DNA from: Spirochaetota bacterium
GTDB lineage: Bacteria; Spirochaetota; Spirochaetia; Treponematales; Rectinemataceae
Direction of reading: 5' to 3'
Length of the DNA stretch: 64,000 nucleotides
Assembly: GCA_022711355.1 (NCBI GenBank)
Contig: JAKLFE010000016.1
Span: 1-64,000, forward strand
Shown here: one piece after another, positions 25,154 through 31,763 of the stretch
Position numbering within the stretch: position 1 is the first letter of the stretch
Layout of the letters: every line of letters starts with the position of its first letter
The notes under the pieces: model-generated
What the model saw: only the letters and a program-made list of their open reading frames with translations
Database searches by the model: none
What the model was told of the DNA's origin: nothing
Made by a program: the position numbers and the translations under genes

Positions 25154-26301
25154 GCCGCTCCTACGACCTCGTCATCGCGGGCTCGGGCTCCGTCGGCGTG
25201 CCCCTCGCCTACTACTGCGCCAAGAAGGGCCTGAAGGTCTGCGTGGTCGACCGCGAGGCCTCCTGGGGCCGCGGCCAGAACCGGGCCGCGATAGGCGGCC
25301 TCAGGGCCACGCACTCCGATCCCGCCAAGATCCGCATCTGCCAGGAGTCGATCAAGATCGTCTCCTCCCTCGAGGCGGAGGAGGGCCTGGACGTCGAGTG
25401 GCGCCGGGGCGGCTACCTCTTCGTCGCCTACGACGCGGAGCGCGAGGCCTCCTTCCGGGAGCTCCTCGTGGCGCAGAAGGCCGCGGGCCTGGGCATCGAC
25501 TGGGTCGGGCCCGAGCGGGTGCGCGAGCTCTGCCCCGGGATACGCGAGGAGGGCCTGCGGGGCGGCACCTTCAGCCCCGGCGACGGCTACGCCTCGACCC
25601 TCATGACCGGCACGGCCTTCCACGCCCTCGCCGCCCGCGCGGGCGTCGAGTTCCGCTTCGGCGAGGAGATCCGCGGCTTCGACCAGGAGGGAGGCCGCAT
25701 AACGCGCATGCGCAGCTCCTCCTCCGAGTACTCCGCTGGCCTGTACGTGGACGCCGCCGGGGCCCAGGCCGCCGAGCTGGCGGCCACGGCCGGGGTCCAG
25801 ATACCCGTGCGCCCCGACTGCCACGAGGCCGGGGTCACCGAGCCGGTCGCGCGCTTCATGGAGCCCATGCTCGTCGACACGCGCTCGGACGCGGAGTCGG
25901 GCAACTACTACTTCTACCAGGCGGCCACCGGCCAGGTCGTGTTCTGCATCACGCCCCGGCCCCAGGTCTGGGGGACGGACAAGGACTCGACCTCGAGCTT
26001 CCTCCCCCTGTGCGTGCGGAGGATGCTCGAGCTCTACCCCCGGCTGCGCGGCCTCAAGGTGCGGCGGACCTGGAGGGGCATGTACCCGATGACCCCCGAC
26101 GGCCAGCCCATCGTCGGCTACGCGCGCGAGGCCCCGAACCTCCTCCTGGCCGCGGGGATGTGCGGCCAGGGCTTCATGATCGGCCCGGGCCTCGGGCGCA
26201 TCCTCGCCGAGGCGATCGCCGGGGGCTCGAAGGACTACGGCTTCATCTTCGACCAGCTCTCTCCCTACCGGAAATTCGAGGGCATGGAGATGCTCGAGTA
26301 G
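25150..26301 (+). CDS. DAO-family FAD oxidoreductase, beta subunit of the same dehydrogenase
   Basis: This 383-residue flavoprotein of the D-amino-acid-oxidase family begins with the FAD-binding motif DLVIAGSGSVGVPLAYYCA and contains NRAAIGGLRATHSDPAKI. It ends with TPDGQPIVGYAREAPNLLLAAGMCGQGFMIGPGLGR, the usual second FAD contact. It is the catalytic partner (SoxB/HcnC/OoxB/PDH-beta class) that oxidises a secondary or primary amine of an amino acid and passes electrons to the Fe-S alpha subunit. Start ATG 25150 overlaps the alpha-subunit stop, so translation is coupled. No glycine-cleavage or folate-domain subunits lie nearby, which argues against tetrameric sarcosine oxidase. Confidence 0.92.
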   Translation: MSRSYDLVIAGSGSVGVPLAYYCAKKGLKVCVVDREASWGRGQNRAAIGGLRATHSDPAKIRICQESIKIVSSLEAEEGLDVEWRRGGYLFVAYDAEREASFRELLVAQKAAGLGIDWVGPERVRELCPGIREEGLRGGTFSPGDGYASTLMTGTAFHALAARAGVEFRFGEEIRGFDQEGGRITRMRSSSSEYSAGLYVDAAGAQAAELAATAGVQIPVRPDCHEAGVTEPVARFMEPMLVDTRSDAESGNYYFYQAATGQVVFCITPRPQVWGTDKDSTSSFLPLCVRRMLELYPRLRGLKVRRTWRGMYPMTPDGQPIVGYAREAPNLLLAAGMCGQGFMIGPGLGRILAEAIAGGSKDYGFIFDQLSPYRKFEGMEMLE

Positions 26302-26327
26302 CGTCGACGCCCCGGGCGGCCCTCGTA

Positions 26328-26333
26328 TATACT
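26328..26333 (+). promoter_or_regulatory. -10 box giving a leaderless start for the second MalT-like regulator
   Basis: TATACT ends six bases before ATG 26340, the same geometry as in the TetR gene. No Shine-Dalgarno sequence is present between them, so the transcript is predicted to begin at or next to the ATG. The -35 region is not recognisable. Confidence 0.55.
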
Positions 26334-26339
26334 GGTCCG

Positions 26340-28997
26340 ATGCCCGGCACCGAAGACCCGAGCGGCGATCCCGCCTCGGCCGCGGCCCTCTCCGCCCGCG
26401 CGGCCGTCCTCTCGATCCCCCGGCTCCGACCCGACCGCGTGCGCCGCTCGCGCCTGGTCGAGCGCCTCGAGCGGGGGGCGGCCGGGCGGCTCGTCCTCGT
26501 CGAGGCGCCCGCGGGCTTCGGCAAGACCACCCTCATCAGCGACTGGCTCGCCGAGACCCGCAGGCCCTACGCCTGGGTCTCGGTCGAGCAGGGCCTCTCC
26601 GAGCAGGGCGCCTTCCTCGCCTGCCTCGAGGCCGCCGTGGACCTCGCCCTCGGGGGCGAGGGCCGGGCCCTCTCGGCGGCGCCCCCGGCCGCCGTCCTCC
26701 TCTCCCTGGCCTCGCGCATCGCCTCCTCGGGCCTCGGCCTCGCCCTCGTGGTCGACGACTTCCACCGGGCCGCCGCGGCCCGGGCAGGGGAGGCCCTGGG
26801 CCGCCTCGCCGAGCTCCTCCCCGAGGGCTCCTGCCTCGTCGTCGCGAGCCGCTCGGGCCCCGACTTCCCCGCGGCCCGGCTGCGCGCCTCGGGCGAGCTC
26901 GCCGAGATCGGGGCCGACGAGCTCCGTTTCACCCCCGCCGAGGCCCGCGAGTTCCTCTCGCGCTCGGCCCTGCCCGGCCTCTCCGACGAGGACGCCGCCC
27001 TCCTGGGCTCGCGGACCGAGGGCTGGATCGCGGGCCTCCAGCTCGCCGTCCTGGCCCTCCGCGACGGCCGCGATCCACGGGCCTTCGTCGAGGCCTTCGG
27101 CGGCACGACCCGCTCGGTCTACGACTTCCTCGCCGAGGAGGCCATCGACGCCCTGCCCCCGGCCACCCTCGGGTTCCTCACGGCCGCCTCGGTGGCGGAC
27201 AGCTTCTGCCCCGGCCTCTGCGACGCCCTCCGCGCGGCCGAGCCGGGGGCGGCCGCGGGGCCCGAGGAGCCCGCGCCGGCCGCGGGGGCCCTCCTGGCCC
27301 GCCTCGAGCGGGACTGCCTCTTCCTCGTCCCCCTCGACGACGAGCGCCGCTGGTACCGCCTCCACCCCCTCTTCCGCGAGGCCCTCCTCGCCCGGCTCCG
27401 CGCCTCCGCGCCGGGGGCCGAGCGCGAGCTCAGGCGGCGGGCCAGCCTCTGGCTCGAGGCCAACGGCCGCCCCGCCGAGGCCCTCCGCCAGGCCGCCCTG
27501 GCCGGCCTGGCCGAGCGGACGGCGGCCCTCTCGGAGCGCTTCGCCCTGGCCGCCCTCCAGAGCGGGGACATAGGGGAGATCCACGCCGCCCTCGCCGCCC
27601 TGCCGGGGACGGCCGGCCCCCAGGGCCCCTGGCTCGGCCTGGCGGCGGCCTGGACCGCGGCCTACGCCGGCGAGCTCGACGAGGCCGAGGCCCACGCGGC
27701 CGAGGCCCTCGCCGCCGCGGCCGGCTTCGCCCCCGCCGAGGCCCGCCGCGTCGAGGGCCACGCCCAGGCCATCCGCGCCTTCGCGGCGAGCCAGGCCGCC
27801 CGCTCGCGCGAGGCGGTCGAGCTGGCCAGGAGGGCCCTCGAGCTCCTGCCCGAGAGCGAGGCCATGGCCCGGGGCCAGGCCGAGCTGACCCTGGGCACCG
27901 CCTCCTACCTCCTCGCCCGCGACGCCGAGGCCCGCGAGGCCCTCGGCCGCGCCATGGCCCTGAGCGGGGCCGCCGGCGTGAGCCACCTGCGCTACCTCGC
28001 CGCGGCCTGCCTCGCCCAGCAGATGCTCTCCCTCGGGGACCTCGACGGGGCCAAGGCCCTCTGCCTCTCGGCCGCGGCCGAGCCGGGAGCCGCCGCCTCG
28101 CCGGCCCTCGGCGGGGTCCTCGTCGCCCTGAGCCGGGTCCACTGGGAGCGGGGCGAGACCGACGCTGCCCTCGAGGCGGCGCGCCGCGGCCTCGAGCTCG
28201 GCCTGCGCTGGGGCCACGCCGACGGCCTGGTGAGCGCCTACATAGCCCTGGCGGAGGCCCTCGCCGCGGCCAGGAGCTCCGACGCGGCCATCGCCCTCCT
28301 CGGCCGGGCCCGGCGCCTCGAGCAGGTCTCGGCCTGGCACAAGCTCAACCTCGACGAGGCCGCCGCCTCAATCTCGATCCTGCGGGGGGACTGGCGCTCG
28401 GCCGAGGAGTTCTGCTCGATGCCCCAGGCCATCGGCACCTTCGAGGGGAGCTTCACCCAGGCGGCCTACCTCATCGCGCGTAAACGGCCGGCCGAGGCCC
28501 TCCCCCTCCTCGACCACTGCCGCGAGCGGGCCGAGAGCCGGGGCCTGGCGACGAGGGCGGTGGAGACCCACATCCTCTACGCCCTGGCGCGGCGGGCCCG
28601 GGGCGAGCGGCGGGCCGCCCTCGAGGCCCTCGGCCTGGCCCTCGCGGCCGCGGCCCCCATGGGCGCGGTGCTCCGCTTCGCCCGCCGCGGCGAGGCCCTC
28701 CTCGAGCTTTTAGACGAGCTGCGCGCCGAGCGCCGCGACGAGTTCGCCGAGCGGGTGGCCCTCGCCCTGCGGGAGGAGCTCGGGCGGGGAGGGAGCAGGC
28801 CGGAGGGGGCCCTCTCGCCCCGGGAGCTCGAGATCCTCAGGCTCGTGGCCGAGGGCCGCACCGCCGAGGAGGCGGCGGACCGGCTCTGCGTCGCGCCGAG
28901 CACCGTCCGCTCCCACGTCAAGTCGATCTACGCCAAGCTCGGCGCCCACCGCCGCCTCGAGGCGATCAAGCGGGCCCGGGAGCTCGGCCTCCTCTAA
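26340..28997 (+). CDS. MalT-type LuxR-family transcriptional regulator (second copy)
   Basis: The 885-residue STAND regulator has the same plan as the protein at 2579. A P-loop APAGFGKTTLISDWL is near residue 60, Walker B LALVVDDFHRA near 135, and a long Ala/Leu-rich TPR-like array in the middle. The C-terminal LuxR HTH (about 820-885) reads SPRELEILRLVAEGR...STVRSHVKSIYAKL. It lies 38 bases after the amino-acid dehydrogenase operon and may activate it. The coding sequence is extremely GC-rich, and long shadow frames exist on both strands. A tandem repeat array follows its stop. Confidence 0.93.
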   Translation: MPGTEDPSGDPASAAALSARAAVLSIPRLRPDRVRRSRLVERLERGAAGRLVLVEAPAGFGKTTLISDWLAETRRPYAWVSVEQGLSEQGAFLACLEAAVDLALGGEGRALSAAPPAAVLLSLASRIASSGLGLALVVDDFHRAAAARAGEALGRLAELLPEGSCLVVASRSGPDFPAARLRASGELAEIGADELRFTPAEAREFLSRSALPGLSDEDAALLGSRTEGWIAGLQLAVLALRDGRDPRAFVEAFGGTTRSVYDFLAEEAIDALPPATLGFLTAASVADSFCPGLCDALRAAEPGAAAGPEEPAPAAGALLARLERDCLFLVPLDDERRWYRLHPLFREALLARLRASAPGAERELRRRASLWLEANGRPAEALRQAALAGLAERTAALSERFALAALQSGDIGEIHAALAALPGTAGPQGPWLGLAAAWTAAYAGELDEAEAHAAEALAAAAGFAPAEARRVEGHAQAIRAFAASQAARSREAVELARRALELLPESEAMARGQAELTLGTASYLLARDAEAREALGRAMALSGAAGVSHLRYLAAACLAQQMLSLGDLDGAKALCLSAAAEPGAAASPALGGVLVALSRVHWERGETDAALEAARRGLELGLRWGHADGLVSAYIALAEALAAARSSDAAIALLGRARRLEQVSAWHKLNLDEAAASISILRGDWRSAEEFCSMPQAIGTFEGSFTQAAYLIARKRPAEALPLLDHCRERAESRGLATRAVETHILYALARRARGERRAALEALGLALAAAAPMGAVLRFARRGEALLELLDELRAERRDEFAERVALALREELGRGGSRPEGALSPRELEILRLVAEGRTAEEAADRLCVAPSTVRSHVKSIYAKLGAHRRLEAIKRARELGLL

Positions 28998-29020
28998 AGG
29001 CGCCCGGCCCTCCCCGCGGC

Positions 29021-29194
29021 GCGGATCGACGCCAGGCCGATCCGCGACCTATCGGGAGCTTTAGCTCCCTTTCTTAGCGCGCGGATCGGCGACAGGCCGA
29101 TCCGCGACCTATCGGGAGCTTTAGCTCCTTTCCTAGCGCGCGGATCGGCGACAGGCCGATCCGCGACCTATCGGGAGCTTCAGCTCCCGATAGG
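29021..29194. repeat. Three tandem copies of a ~60-bp unit, each with two hairpins
   Basis: Units begin with GCGGATCG at 29021, 29081 and 29140 (periods 60 and 59). Each unit contains the inverted repeat GCGGATCGGC-GACAG-GCCGATCCGC, then GACCTATC and a second hairpin GGGAGCT-TT-AGCTCCC, followed by a T-rich tail CTTTCTTAGC. The first unit has two substitutions in its first hairpin loop region. The third unit runs into the convergent STAS gene: its second hairpin contains that gene's stop codon (29180-29182). The array sits exactly between convergent genes. It may be a duplicated bidirectional terminator, or a locally expanded repeat family. Confidence 0.88.
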
Positions 29195-29488
29195 GATGAT
29201 CTGGTCGAGGTGGATCTCGCGGAACTGCTTCTCGAGCTGGGGCGAGAGGGCGACGATCCGGAGGCCCGAGCCCTCCTTGTCGAAGTGCTTGTAGAAGGCG
29301 AGGAGCTTGCCGATGCCGGCGCTCGTGATGGAGGGCGCCTCCGAGAGGTTGAGCTCGGCGCGGCGGACGCTCGCGTCCTTGGCGATCTCGGCGAACTTCG
29401 CGCTGAGCTCGGCCCCTCCCGCCGTGTCGATGGGCCCGAGGATGGCTATCCTCGCCCGGTCCTGGTCGATGTCGATCTCGATGTCCAT
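29180..29488 (-). CDS. STAS-domain anti-sigma factor antagonist (first copy)
   Basis: This 102-residue single-domain STAS protein (SpoIIAA/RsbV class) contains the conserved segment SITSAGIGKLLAFYKHF. The Ser of TSAGIG aligns with the phosphorylated Ser of DSSGLG in SpoIIAA, while the usual preceding Asp is Thr. It should cycle between a phosphorylated form (made by a HATPase kinase) and a dephosphorylated form (made by a PP2C phosphatase) and bind the kinase when unphosphorylated. It is a paralogue of the protein at 30275, and both end in a QF-EIHLD-I-P motif. Its last codons are shared with the third unit of the tandem repeat. Confidence 0.92.
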   Translation of the reverse strand: MDIEIDIDQDRARIAILGPIDTAGGAELSAKFAEIAKDASVRRAELNLSEAPSITSAGIGKLLAFYKHFDKEGSGLRIVALSPQLEKQFREIHLDQIIPIGS

Positions 29489-29498
29489 GCCTTCACTC

Positions 29499-30260
29499 CT
29501 ACCCGAGGCCCCGCTCCGGGGCGGGACGCTCGGCCTTGGTCTCGTCGAACCAGGCGATCAGGGCGCCGGCGACCTCCTCGGCGGCCTCCCCTCCCAAGAG
29601 GTCGTGGCGGGCCCCGGGGAAGGCGAGGATCCGCTTCGGATCGAGGGGCAGGGCCGCGACCGCGGCCTCGAGGCGGGCCCGGGGCACGAGGGGATCCTCC
29701 TCGCCGACGAGGAAGGCCGCGCTCCTCCCCTCGAGGAAGGAGGGCTCGGCGAGGAGCTCCCCGGCCACCCTGCCGAGCTCCTCGGCCAGGGCCGGGGGCA
29801 ACGCCGAGCCCGAAAGCTCGGCCGCCGCGGGGCCCGCCTCCGCTTGGGCGCCGAAGAGGAGGGGCGAGAGGGCCGCCAGGCCGGCCCGGCGCGAGGGGTA
29901 GCGCTTGAGGAAGAGGAGGGCCGCGACCGCGCCCATCGAGTGGGCGACGATGCCGATCTCGCGGCCGAGCTCGGCCGACTCGATCCGGCGGCAGAGGGCC
30001 TCGACGGCGTCGGCCATCGCGAGGAGGCCGCCGGCCCCGCGCTCGCCGGGGCTGGCACCGAAGCCGGCGAAGTCGAGGGCGTAGACCTTGAAGCCGGCCC
30101 CGAGGAGGGGAGGCAGGAGCCGCGGGTAGGAGCCCGAGTGCCGGGCCGGGCCGTGGAGGAGGAGGGCGACCCGGCTATAGGCCTTGGCCCCCGGCTCCCA
30201 GTACTGGTAGCGCAGGCGCCTGCCGCGGGGGTCGGGGAAGAAGGAGCTCAGGTGGTTCAC
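29499..30260 (-). CDS. Alpha/beta hydrolase (monoacylglycerol-lipase-like)
   Basis: The protein has 253 residues and no signal peptide. The serine-hydrolase motifs are oxyanion LLLHGPARHSGSY, elbow IVAHSMGAVAAL (Ser nucleophile), acid LVGEEDPLVP and His in FPGARHDLLGG. The layout matches lysophospholipase/monoacylglycerol-lipase (Hydrolase_4) proteins. It is located between the two STAS genes with gaps of 10 and 14 bases, so it is part of the same operon. This suggests its activity is tied to the partner-switching pathway, as RsbQ (an alpha/beta hydrolase) is tied to RsbP/RsbU signalling in Bacillus. Confidence 0.88.
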   Translation of the reverse strand: MNHLSSFFPDPRGRRLRYQYWEPGAKAYSRVALLLHGPARHSGSYPRLLPPLLGAGFKVYALDFAGFGASPGERGAGGLLAMADAVEALCRRIESAELGREIGIVAHSMGAVAALLFLKRYPSRRAGLAALSPLLFGAQAEAGPAAAELSGSALPPALAEELGRVAGELLAEPSFLEGRSAAFLVGEEDPLVPRARLEAAVAALPLDPKRILAFPGARHDLLGGEAAEEVAGALIAWFDETKAERPAPERGLG

Positions 30261-30274
30261 CGGAGCTTCCCTCC

Positions 30275-30583
30275 CTACCTGCGCACCGGGAATATGCGGT
30301 CGAGGTGGATCTCGAGGAACTGCTTGTACAGGGGCTCCGAGATGCCCTCGACGGAGAGGGAGCCTTTACGGCCGTCGATGAACTTGAAGAAGTTCATGAT
30401 CTTGCCGATCCCCGAGGAGGTGATCGTGCGCACCGTGGAGAGGTCGAAGACGACCCGCTTGAGCCCCTCCATGCCCATGGCTTCCTGGAGGGCCTCGCCG
30501 AGCTTCCGCCCGCCCTCGGAGTCGATGTTTCCGTCGACGACGATGCGGAGATCCTCGCCCTGCCTGTTCAGCTCGATGTCCAT
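30275..30583 (-). CDS. STAS-domain anti-sigma factor antagonist (second copy)
   Basis: This 102-residue STAS protein has the phospho-acceptor segment TITSSGIGKIMNFFKFI. It shares length, the acceptor region and the QFLEIHLDRIFP C-terminus with its paralogue at 29180, and differs in surface residues. It starts at ATG 30583, and the preceding HATPase gene ends at 30601, leaving a 17-base gap. Two paralogous antagonists with one kinase imply either two inputs to one switch or an antagonist for a second kinase elsewhere. Confidence 0.93.
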   Translation of the reverse strand: MDIELNRQGEDLRIVVDGNIDSEGGRKLGEALQEAMGMEGLKRVVFDLSTVRTITSSGIGKIMNFFKFIDGRKGSLSVEGISEPLYKQFLEIHLDRIFPVRR

Positions 30584-30600
30584 AGATCCTCCCTATCGCG

Positions 30601-31476
30601 TCAGCGCCCCGGCTTCCGCTTCGCGAGGGCGAGCCTCCTGCCCCCCTCCTCGTAGGCGGCCGAGTCGAAGGGCCGCTTGATGAGCCAGAAGCCCTTGCCG
30701 GAGACCTCGAGCCCCGAGGGGCCGAGGCCGATGGCCGCGGGGTCGAAGCCCCCGCCCTCGTCCTCGACGGCGACCCGCGCCTCGGTCCCGTCCATCGAGA
30801 GCCCGATCCTGACCCGGCGCGAGCCGAAGGCGGGGTCGGCGAGCCGCGCGGCCCGGGCGGCCTCGTAGCGGTCCTCCTCGAGCATCTCGCCGGGGCGGGT
30901 CGCGGAGTCCAGGGCCAGGTTCCCGTGCTCGAGGGAGTTGACGAGGGCCTCCTCGAGGGCGAGGGAGCACTCGTCCTCGCCGGAGCACTCGGGGTAGAAG
31001 CCCGCCTGGGCGAGGATCCGCGCCAGGCTCCGGGCGACCTTGCCCAGCTCGATCTCGTCGCTGCGCCAGGAGAAGCTCGCCTCGAGGCGCTCGAGGCCGA
31101 TGAAGGCCGCGTCCCCGGCGCTCCGCTCGAGGGCCTCCTCCGCCATGGCCGATAGCGCCCGCTTGAGCTCCTTGCCGAGGACCGGGGAGAGGAGGAGGAA
31201 GCCCTCGTGGGCGGCGGCCGCCGCGGCCACGAGGCCCCGGTCGGAGGCTGGCACGCAGAAGGCCCAGGGGCGGCGCTCGTCGAGGGCCGCGGCCCGGAAG
31301 CCCCGGAGGCTGCCCTCGTCGCGGGCCTGGGCGATCACGAAGGCGGCCTCGGGATCGTTGACCGGGTCGCCGGGCCTGGCCTCGCGGCCGAGCCGGGCGA
31401 GCTCGGCGGCCAGGGAGCGCTCCTCCTCCGCGTCGAAGCCGGTGAGGAGGACGTATCCAGAGGCGCCGCCGGTCAT
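30601..31476 (-). CDS. Anti-sigma-factor-type HATPase (RsbW/SpoIIAB-like) with N-terminal pseudo-receiver-like domain
   Basis: The protein has 291 residues from ATG 31476. The C-terminal half is a GHKL/HATPase_c_2 domain with N-box ECSLALEEALVNSLEHGN and G1 box VAVEDEGGGFDP, as in serine kinases of partner-switching systems. The first ~110 residues (GYVLLTGFDAEEERSLAAELARLG ... PWAFCVPASDRG ... GFLLLSPVLGKELKRAL) have the beta-alpha rhythm of a response-regulator receiver without a clear phospho-Asp. A longer reading from 31551 would lie upstream of the transcription start. The ATG has no ribosome-binding site and overlaps the stop of a 17-codon upstream ORF, so it is probably translated by coupling. 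Confidence 0.88.
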   Translation of the reverse strand: MTGGASGYVLLTGFDAEEERSLAAELARLGREARPGDPVNDPEAAFVIAQARDEGSLRGFRAAALDERRPWAFCVPASDRGLVAAAAAAHEGFLLLSPVLGKELKRALSAMAEEALERSAGDAAFIGLERLEASFSWRSDEIELGKVARSLARILAQAGFYPECSGEDECSLALEEALVNSLEHGNLALDSATRPGEMLEEDRYEAARAARLADPAFGSRRVRIGLSMDGTEARVAVEDEGGGFDPAAIGLGPSGLEVSGKGFWLIKRPFDSAAYEEGGRRLALAKRKPGR

Positions 31477-31526
31477 GCCGGGAGCCCGCGGGCCCCGCGC
31501 CGGGAATCGGCCGCGTGGATGCTCAT
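31473..31526 (-). CDS. Putative 17-codon leaderless upstream ORF coupled to the HATPase gene
   Basis: The reading frame is ATG AGC ATC CAC ... CCG GCA TGA and encodes MSIHAADSRRGARGLPA. Its ATG is seven bases downstream of a TATACT -10 box, so it would start at or near the 5' end of the mRNA. Its TGA overlaps the HATPase ATG as ATGA. The HATPase start itself has no Shine-Dalgarno sequence. The evidence is positional only, and the peptide matches no known family. Confidence 0.5.
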   Translation of the reverse strand: MSIHAADSRRGARGLPA

Positions 31527-31533
31527 GGGGACA

Positions 31534-31561
31534 AGTATAGGTTCCGGCCATCGCCTGTCAA
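31534..31561 (-). promoter_or_regulatory. Promoter of the HATPase-STAS-hydrolase-STAS operon
   Basis: Minus strand: TTGACA (31561-31556), a 16-base spacer, then TATACT (31539-31534). Transcription is expected to start near 31527. The rest of the 287-base gap to the caspase gene (about 31562-31763) holds no gene or repeat that I can support. Confidence 0.75.
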
Positions 31562-31763
31562 ATCCTGGAATTCCGCCGTGCGGCAGCGGAGCGCATGATA
31601 CGCCTCCCCAAGACCTGCTCATCTCCGCCGAGGCGGCCTCTCCGACTGGACAGACGCAGACTATCCCGGATGTGAGGGCATGGCGATTCAGGATGGCCGT
31701 GCCCGCTTCGGCGTGGAGCCGTCCATGTGCGACGTGGTGGACATCCGGCTGCCCAACACGGCC

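Noticed and set aside
23060-26301. Interpretation as heterotetrameric sarcosine oxidase
   Set aside because: The gamma and delta subunits and the folate-binding domain of the alpha subunit are absent. Extra Fe-S motifs fit opine, proline or HcnABC-type dehydrogenases better.
26265-28340. 691-codon minus-strand open frame inside the second MalT-like gene
   Set aside because: It has Gly/Glu/Arg-rich composition and no domain, and lies antisense to a clearly recognisable LuxR-family regulator.
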